Positions 59,639-64,000 of a DNA stretch of 64,000 nt are shown here, one piece after another (position 1 is the stretch's first letter; every line of letters begins with the position of its first letter). The notes under the pieces were generated by a model. That model worked only from the letters and a program-made list of their open reading frames with translations, made no database searches and was not told the origin of the DNA. The stretch is from Lachnospiraceae bacterium (GTDB lineage Bacteria; Bacillota; Clostridia; Lachnospirales; Lachnospiraceae): assembly GCA_017446045.1 (NCBI GenBank), contig JAFSRP010000018.1, forward strand, positions 294,759 through 358,758, read 5' to 3'. A program made the translations under genes and the position numbers.

Positions 59639-60166
59639 CTACCCGTTGATCACCTGTACCTGGCAGGAGCGCATCGTTTCCAGTGCGGCAAGATGTTTCC
59701 CGGGCGTTACACCTGCGCAGCAGGCAGCATCAACTGAAATAGGAACCTCCGGCATCATGGCCTTCAGGAGCAGCGCATTGGATACGACACATATATCCGT
59801 GCATAGCCCGATCAGTTCCAGCTCGATTTTTTCCTCTTCAGAAAGTGCCTTGAGATCGGCTGCCATCGCCGTGCTGCCGAAGGTCGGTTTTTCATAGATC
59901 TTCGCGCCGGTCAGCAGTGCTGCTATATCCGGACGGATCTTCCAGCCCTCGGAACCTTTGATGCAGTGCGGTACGGGAAGATACTTTCCTTCCTGCGTCT
60001 CCATGTAGTTTTCCCCATGAGTGTCCATAGTCGCGATCACATTTTCCATGGGATAAGAACGGATCTTTTCCTTTACATCCTCAATGATCTTTACCGCTTC
60101 AGGGGTGCCTAATGCGGCATCTATAAAGTCATTCTGCATATCGATCACAATAAGTATCTTTTTCAT
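59639..60166 (-). CDS. Cysteine hydrolase of the isochorismatase/nicotinamidase family
   Basis: The 175-residue protein has DMQNDF (Asp9), MDTH metal/Asp motif, and GLCTDICVVSNAL with the nucleophile Cys. A Lys occupies the expected IYEKPTFGS position. The metal-site pattern favours nicotinamidase (PncA-like) over isochorismatase. The nadE gene lies nearby on the other strand, making an NAD-salvage role plausible. The start follows GGAGG. Confidence 0.85.
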   Translation of the reverse strand: MKKILIVIDMQNDFIDAALGTPEAVKIIEDVKEKIRSYPMENVIATMDTHGENYMETQEGKYLPVPHCIKGSEGWKIRPDIAALLTGAKIYEKPTFGSTAMAADLKALSEEEKIELELIGLCTDICVVSNALLLKAMMPEVPISVDAACCAGVTPGKHLAALETMRSCQVQVING

Positions 60167-60280
60167 ATCTGATCCTCCATTCCATGCCCCAAGCTGATTG
60201 GGAAAACCATCTCGTTACTGTTTATACTATAATATACTGATTGGATCATTTTGTATATTTTATCATGTGTTCCTTGATGA

Positions 60281-60321
60281 AACAACAAATCCCTCCGTCG
60301 TTTTCATTCACGACAGAGGGA
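60281..60321 (-). terminator. Terminator of the L25/Ctc gene
   Basis: A 10-11 bp stem (TCCCTCCGTCG with CGACAGAGGGA, one mismatch) is followed by TTTGTTGTTTC on the minus strand. Confidence 0.75.
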
Positions 60322-60394
60322 TCGTTCATTTCCATTTTCTATTTTAGTATTGACCGTCATACTGACAATACGGCGAAACCTGTGTTTTCGGGAT

Positions 60395-60994
60395 TTAACC
60401 CTCGGCAGCCGGAGTCTCATCAGCAGTTGCGGCCGGCTCCTCTTCCTGAACCTTATGCGTTCTCGCGACAACGGCAACGATCGTTTCCGGATCCGTATGC
60501 AGATGGATCTTCGGGTTTTTCGCCAGATCCAGATCTTTGACCAGGACCTTTTCTTCCAGCTTCAGCTCTGCCACGTCGATGATGACCTTATCTATCAGAT
60601 CTTCCGGCAATGCGCTGTAAGAGATCTCTTCAAGTTCCTGCTCCAGGATGCCCTCCTTGACCTCGTCACGATTTAGGATCTCAACCTTTGCAGTCGTCTG
60701 TACCATTTCACCGCTGACAAGCGCCTGGAAATCGATCGTATTGAAACGGCGCTTCATGGAATCATACTGTGTCTCCTTGATCAGGACATTGTATGTCTTT
60801 CCATCCAGCAGCAGATTGATCCTCGAGCCTTTGTCGTTGGTCTTCAGAAGTTTCTCAAGGTCTCTGCTGTTGATCTTGACCGGGATGGAGCCCTCGATAG
60901 CATGTCCAAAGATGTTGCCCGGCACATATCCTTCGTTTCTGAGTTTCTTGGCCTTGATGGTCATGTCTCTGCGTTCCGTTTGTAAAGTATCCAT
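60395..60994 (-). CDS. rplY: 50S ribosomal protein L25 / general stress protein Ctc
   Basis: The 199-residue protein has the two-domain Ctc form: the L25 RNA-binding domain (about 1-95, KKLRNEGYVPGNIFGHA) and a C-terminal beta domain (about 100-185), ending in an acidic Ala/Glu/Pro tail. It binds 5S rRNA. GGAGG precedes ATG. A CIRCE-like operator overlaps its promoter. Confidence 0.95.
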   Translation of the reverse strand: MDTLQTERRDMTIKAKKLRNEGYVPGNIFGHAIEGSIPVKINSRDLEKLLKTNDKGSRINLLLDGKTYNVLIKETQYDSMKRRFNTIDFQALVSGEMVQTTAKVEILNRDEVKEGILEQELEEISYSALPEDLIDKVIIDVAELKLEEKVLVKDLDLAKNPKIHLHTDPETIVAVVARTHKVQEEEPAATADETPAAEG

Positions 60995-61089
60995 TTGACT
61001 ATTCCTCCATAAACGTTTCGCTTAACAGCCTTCAAATTCCAATTGGATTAGAATAGGTTTTGCTAAGTTTGATTTTCTTAACAGTTCTT

Positions 61090-61118
61090 GTTATAGTTCT
61101 TTCTTTAGCACTCGTCAA
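61090..61118 (-). promoter_or_regulatory. Promoter of the L25/Ctc gene
   Basis: TTGACG and TATAAC are separated by 17 bases on the minus strand. Confidence 0.7.
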
Positions 61119-61131
61119 CAGTAATTGCTAA
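61105..61131. promoter_or_regulatory. CIRCE-like (HrcA) operator at the L25/Ctc promoter
   Basis: TTAGCACTC, nine bases, then AATTGCTAA. The known CIRCE element is TTAGCACTC-N9-GAGTGCTAA: one arm is perfect, the other matches 7 of 9, and the spacer is exactly nine. It overlaps the -35 box, so HrcA binding would repress the gene and heat or misfolding stress would release it. Confidence 0.7.
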
Positions 61132-61384
61132 CAAATTCCTGAAAATAATTCGGATACTTTTCGTCGTTTTTTAAAGAATGGCCTCATTTCCGCCTGACGC
61201 CCTTCCCCTTTTTCTCTGGAACATCCCTCATTAAGAGTTCCGCGACTTTTTTGTGTTTCAGAACCTTCCGTCATCTGAGGAAGGCGCGAAAAACGGCTTT
61301 GGGATTTGGGCTTCGCCTCAGAACCGATCGTTATTTCTTATTGGGCGTATTACGATCAGAATCGCCCCTGGCTCCGACTCCGTC

Positions 61385-61414
61385 TTGACACCGGTCAGTT
61401 GCGGGGAATATAAT
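61385..61414 (+). promoter_or_regulatory. Promoter of the nadE-purF operon
   Basis: Perfect TTGACA and TATAAT are separated by 18 bases on the plus strand. Transcription would begin near 61421, just before a terminator hairpin. Confidence 0.7.
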
Positions 61415-61433
61415 CATCAGTGTAAAGGCAAAG

Positions 61434-61474
61434 GCGCCTTTGAGTCAGACGGCTCAAAGGCGCTTTTCTTTTTT
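61434..61474 (+). terminator. Promoter-proximal terminator upstream of nadE
   Basis: A perfect 11-bp stem (GCGCCTTTGAG with CTCAAAGGCGC) is followed by TTTTCTTTTTT, about 20 bases before the nadE start. The upstream AAAGGC can pair with the GCCTTT inside the 5' arm, giving a competing fold. This suggests attenuation of nadE-purF. Confidence 0.75.
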
Positions 61475-61494
61475 CCGAAAACGAGGACGGGCAT

Positions 61495-62241
61495 ATGATG
61501 TTTAATGCAGAAAAGGTAAAAAATGAGTGTGTTTTGTGGGTCCGGAAGTTTTTCGAGGAAAACGGGCCTGAATGTAATGCTGTGATCGGGATCTCCGGAG
61601 GCAAGGACAGTTCTGTCGTAGCGGCCCTTTGTGCAGAAGCTCTGGGCACGGACCGGGTGATCGGTGTACTGATGCCCAACGGGGTCCAAAGTGATATCGA
61701 TTCGGCGCAGCAGCTCGTAAATTTTCTCGGGATCCGGCACTATACCGTAAATATCAGAGATTCCGTTGAAGGCTTGAAACAAAGCATCCCTTTCAGTCTG
61801 TCAAGGCAGAGTGAGATCAATCTTCCGGCAAGGATCCGCATGGCAGCATTATATGCAGTCTCACAGAGCCATAACGGCCGGGTCGCGAATACCTGCAATC
61901 TTTCGGAAGACTGGGTCGGCTATGCCACCCGTTACGGGGACGGAGCCGGGGATTTCAGCCCCTGCTGCCGATTGACGGTGCAGGAAGTGAAAGCGGTCGG
62001 ACGGGCGCTGGGACTTCCTGAAGGCATCATTGAAAAAACACCGGTCGATGGACTATCCGGAAAGACCGATGAAGAGAACCTGGGGTTCACCTATAAAGAA
62101 CTGGACAGATACATTCGCACCGGGGAAATAGAGGACGTAAATAAAAAACAGAGGATCGACCAGCTGCATGCGGCAAATCTGTTCAAGCTCCTTCCGATGC
62201 CGTCGTTCGATCCCAAATTCGCAGTAAAACTGCCTGAATGA
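61495..62241 (+). CDS. nadE: NAD+ synthase, ammonia-dependent type
   Basis: The 248-residue protein has the P-loop SGGKDSS near residue 35 and the NAD synthase motifs LPARIRMAALYAVSQ, TCNLSEDWVGYATRYGDGAGDFSP and EKTPVDGLSGKTDEENLGFTYKELD. It lacks the glutaminase domain, so free ammonia is the nitrogen source. Its stop overlaps the purF frame. GAGG precedes ATG. Confidence 0.95.
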   Translation: MMFNAEKVKNECVLWVRKFFEENGPECNAVIGISGGKDSSVVAALCAEALGTDRVIGVLMPNGVQSDIDSAQQLVNFLGIRHYTVNIRDSVEGLKQSIPFSLSRQSEINLPARIRMAALYAVSQSHNGRVANTCNLSEDWVGYATRYGDGAGDFSPCCRLTVQEVKAVGRALGLPEGIIEKTPVDGLSGKTDEENLGFTYKELDRYIRTGEIEDVNKKQRIDQLHAANLFKLLPMPSFDPKFAVKLPE

Positions 62242-62255
62242 GAAAGGGCCGCCAT

Positions 62256-63680
62256 ATGAGTAATATTCACGAGGAATGCGGTGTTTTCGGTGTGATCTCT
62301 GAAAAGCCGGCCAACGTGGCCGGCATCTGCTACTACGGATTATATGCCCTGCAGCACCGCGGACAGGAAAGCTGCGGGATCGTTGTAAATGACGACGGAT
62401 TATTCGTGTCGCGTAAAGACCTCGGGCTAGTTAGCGAAGTATTCTCCGGAAATGCCGTCTCTTCCCTTCCGCAGGGCACGATGGCGGTCGCGCATACGCG
62501 GTACGGAACGACCGGCGGGACCAGCCGAAGCAACTGCCAGCCGATAGAGGTGAATCATCAGAAAGGGCATATGGCCATCGCGCACAACGGGAATCTGTCA
62601 AATGCGGCCGAACTTCGCTCCGCCCTGGAACTATCCGGCGCGATCTTCCATACTTCCAGCGATACGGAGACTATTGCTTATATCGTGACAAAAGAACGTC
62701 TCCGGGCACCATCTATCGAGGAAGCCCTCAGCCGGGCCATGGATAAACTGGACGGTGCTTATTCCCTGGTGATGATGTCGCCGAAGAAACTGATCTGTGC
62801 CAGGGATCCGTACGGATTCCGGCCCCTGTGTTATGGCAGGACAAAGGACGGGATGTATGTTGCCGCTTCCGAAAGCTGTGCGCTTACGGCGGTCGGTGCA
62901 GTATTTATCCGCGACGTGGAGCCGGGAGAGATCCTGATATTCAGTAAAGACGGGATCGTGTCCCGGCGGGAACACTGTAATCAAATAAAGAAAACTCTGT
63001 GCATTTTCGAATATATTTATTTTGCCCGTCCGGATTCCGTAATTGACGGGCGGTCCGTACATGTTGCGCGCATTGCCGCAGGGAAGATCCTGGCGCAAAA
63101 ACATCCTGCAAACGCAGATATCGTCATAGGTGTCCCGGATTCCGGCCTGGACGCCGCGCTCGGTTACAGCAGGGAGTCCGGTATTCCATATGGCATCGGG
63201 CTTATCAAGAATAAATATATCGGAAGGACTTTTATCGCGCCCGGGGACAGGTTCGACCAAGTGAAAATCAAACTGTCCGCTGTCGAAGAAGTAATAAAGG
63301 ATAAAAGCATCGTACTGATCGACGACTCTATCGTCCGCGGAACAACAAGCGGACGTATCGTCTCCCTTCTCAGGGAAGCGGGGGCTAAGGCAATCCATAT
63401 GAGGGTCTCTTCCCCACCGTTTCTCTATCCCTGTTATTACGGAACAGATATCGATTCCCGGGAAAACCTGATCGCATGCCATCATTCGGTGTCAGAGATC
63501 GCAGAGATGATCGGGGCGGACTCTCTCGGATTTCTTCCCGATGAGGCTCTGAGGGAATTGACCGGGAATACCTTTTACTGCAGTGCCTGTTTTGACGGGC
63601 GCTATCCGACAAAAGTGCCGGAAAATACCGGAAAAAATCAGTTTGAACAAAGGCTTTCCGAAAAATACCACGACACTTAA
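62256..63680 (+). CDS. purF: Amidophosphoribosyltransferase
   Basis: The start at 62256 (MSNIHEECGVFGV) follows AGAAAGG and leaves a short propeptide before the catalytic Cys8. The glutaminase domain has HTRYGTTGG and HNGNLSN. The PRPP site is IVLIDDSIVRGTTS. Conserved Cys residues (CIFEYIYFARPDS, YPCYYGTD, CSAC) hold the structural [4Fe-4S] cluster of the Bacillus type. It makes phosphoribosylamine, the first step of purine synthesis. It is cotranscribed with nadE, which also draws on nucleotide and nitrogen supply. Confidence 0.96.
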   Translation: MSNIHEECGVFGVISEKPANVAGICYYGLYALQHRGQESCGIVVNDDGLFVSRKDLGLVSEVFSGNAVSSLPQGTMAVAHTRYGTTGGTSRSNCQPIEVNHQKGHMAIAHNGNLSNAAELRSALELSGAIFHTSSDTETIAYIVTKERLRAPSIEEALSRAMDKLDGAYSLVMMSPKKLICARDPYGFRPLCYGRTKDGMYVAASESCALTAVGAVFIRDVEPGEILIFSKDGIVSRREHCNQIKKTLCIFEYIYFARPDSVIDGRSVHVARIAAGKILAQKHPANADIVIGVPDSGLDAALGYSRESGIPYGIGLIKNKYIGRTFIAPGDRFDQVKIKLSAVEEVIKDKSIVLIDDSIVRGTTSGRIVSLLREAGAKAIHMRVSSPPFLYPCYYGTDIDSRENLIACHHSVSEIAEMIGADSLGFLPDEALRELTGNTFYCSACFDGRYPTKVPENTGKNQFEQRLSEKYHDT

Positions 63681-63781
63681 AACAGTCGAATGTGTACAAA
63701 CAAGACATGCCACATGGCGTTTCTCTCAAACTTGATCAAAACGTGTTTTGTCCATCCTTTATCTTTTTTTAAACAACTAAA

Positions 63782-63821
63782 AACCGCTGATCACCCTTAT
63801 ATACCTGGATGATCAGCGGTT
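63782..63821 (-). terminator. Terminator, probably for a minus-strand gene to the right
   Basis: A perfect 12-bp stem (AACCGCTGATCA with TGATCAGCGGTT) is followed by a T run only on the minus strand (TTTTTAG). It therefore more likely ends a gene coming from beyond the right edge. The remaining bases to 64000 hold a small palindrome (CTTAAC/GTTAAG, 63877-63896). Confidence 0.6.
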
Positions 63822-63929
63822 CAAGCCAACTTTCAGGAAAACTTTATTATTCGTACTCGATACCGGCAGAGCGTTACTTAACGTATATCAGTTAAGTTTT
63901 GTGCGTTTTTAGCCGGTTTTTTCTCTCAG

Positions 63930-63998
63930 TTATACTGTGTCTCTTCCATTTCCAATCTTCTGTTGCCAATTTGTTGCCAGAAGGCCAATCACTTCCAG
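63930..63998 (-). CDS. Possible C-terminal fragment of a gene extending past the right edge
   Basis: One minus-strand frame is open from the edge to TAA at 63930 and reads LEVIGLLATNWQQK then a short polar tail. A second frame is open to 63892. The first has a tail style seen in some phage-type tyrosine recombinases, but the fragment is too short to be sure. The minus-strand terminator at 63782-63821 supports a convergent gene here. Confidence 0.25.
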   Translation of the reverse strand: MEVIGLLATNWQQKIGNGRDTV

Positions 63999-64000
63999 GC

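Noticed and set aside
61417-61782. 121-codon minus-strand frame opposite nadE
   Set aside because: It is antisense to the SGGKDSS P-loop region of nadE and crosses the upstream terminator.
1-64000. tRNA, rRNA, CRISPR array or intact insertion sequence
   Set aside because: No cloverleaf-type sequence, rRNA segment, regularly spaced repeat series or transposase gene was recognised.

Overview
This window looks like chromosomal DNA from a strictly anaerobic, Gram-positive member of the Clostridia (Bacillota), perhaps a gut or rumen Lachnospiraceae/Eubacteriales relative. The pointers are AGGAGG-type ribosome binding sites, near-consensus sigma-A promoters, a tandem glycine riboswitch, choline-binding repeats, a DegV protein, a ferredoxin-linked energy-converting hydrogenase, and a thioredoxin reductase that seems to lack its NADPH site. 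No rRNA, tRNA, CRISPR array or intact insertion sequence was seen. Most genes lie on the minus strand.

Layout, left to right. (1) 1-4.7 kb: a partial lipoprotein-like gene, a TRIC/UPF0126 membrane protein behind a tandem glycine riboswitch, a 28-residue membrane peptide, a choline-binding-type secreted protein, a CmpB-like membrane protein divergent from degV, and a response-regulator remnant. (2) 4.8-6.8 kb: a gpx-trxB-trxA peroxide-detoxification operon with a consensus promoter carrying a perfect inverted repeat. (3) 6.9-11.5 kb: an MFP/FtsX/ATPase ABC export system. (4) 11.5-16.5 kb: a methionine uptake operon (metQ, D-aminoacylase, metN, metI) behind a Met-rich leader peptide, a terminator, a structured element and a second terminator. 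(5) 16.6-30.3 kb: a contiguous minus-strand block for a membrane-bound [NiFe] hydrogenase of Mbh type with Mrp-antiporter-like subunits, plus maturation genes hypA, C, D, E and F. (6) 30.3-34.1 kb: a YtrA-type GntR regulator with an ABC ATPase and a large permease. (7) 34.2-40.4 kb: RlmI-type methyltransferase, a small hypothetical, and a three-gene LarA-like (DUF2088) cluster divergent from an XRE-type regulator. (8) 40.5-50 kb: membrane proteins, a hydrolase, a small XRE regulator with two operators, an SLC1-type transporter fused to an ATPase-like domain, an RlmD-type enzyme, and an Hsp70-like/membrane-protein pair. (9) 50-58.9 kb: CAP protein, second RlmD-type enzyme, pcrA, serS, a GH13 enzyme and acylphosphatase. 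(10) 59-64 kb: a structured intergenic region, a nicotinamidase-like hydrolase, L25/Ctc with a CIRCE-like operator, then plus-strand nadE-purF behind a promoter-proximal terminator.

How the parts fit. The hydrogenase would oxidise reduced ferredoxin, evolve H2 and drive an ion gradient. The Hyp proteins build its NiFe(CN)2CO site. HypB is not in the window, and the large subunit ends at its last cysteine motif, so no C-terminal protease should be needed. The thioredoxin reductase may draw on the same ferredoxin pool to reduce thioredoxin for the peroxidase. The most unusual regulatory finding is the methionine-rich leader peptide upstream of metQ. It has the parts of a classical ribosome-mediated attenuator: promoter, ribosome binding site, 9 Met in 22 codons, a candidate antiterminator and a terminator.
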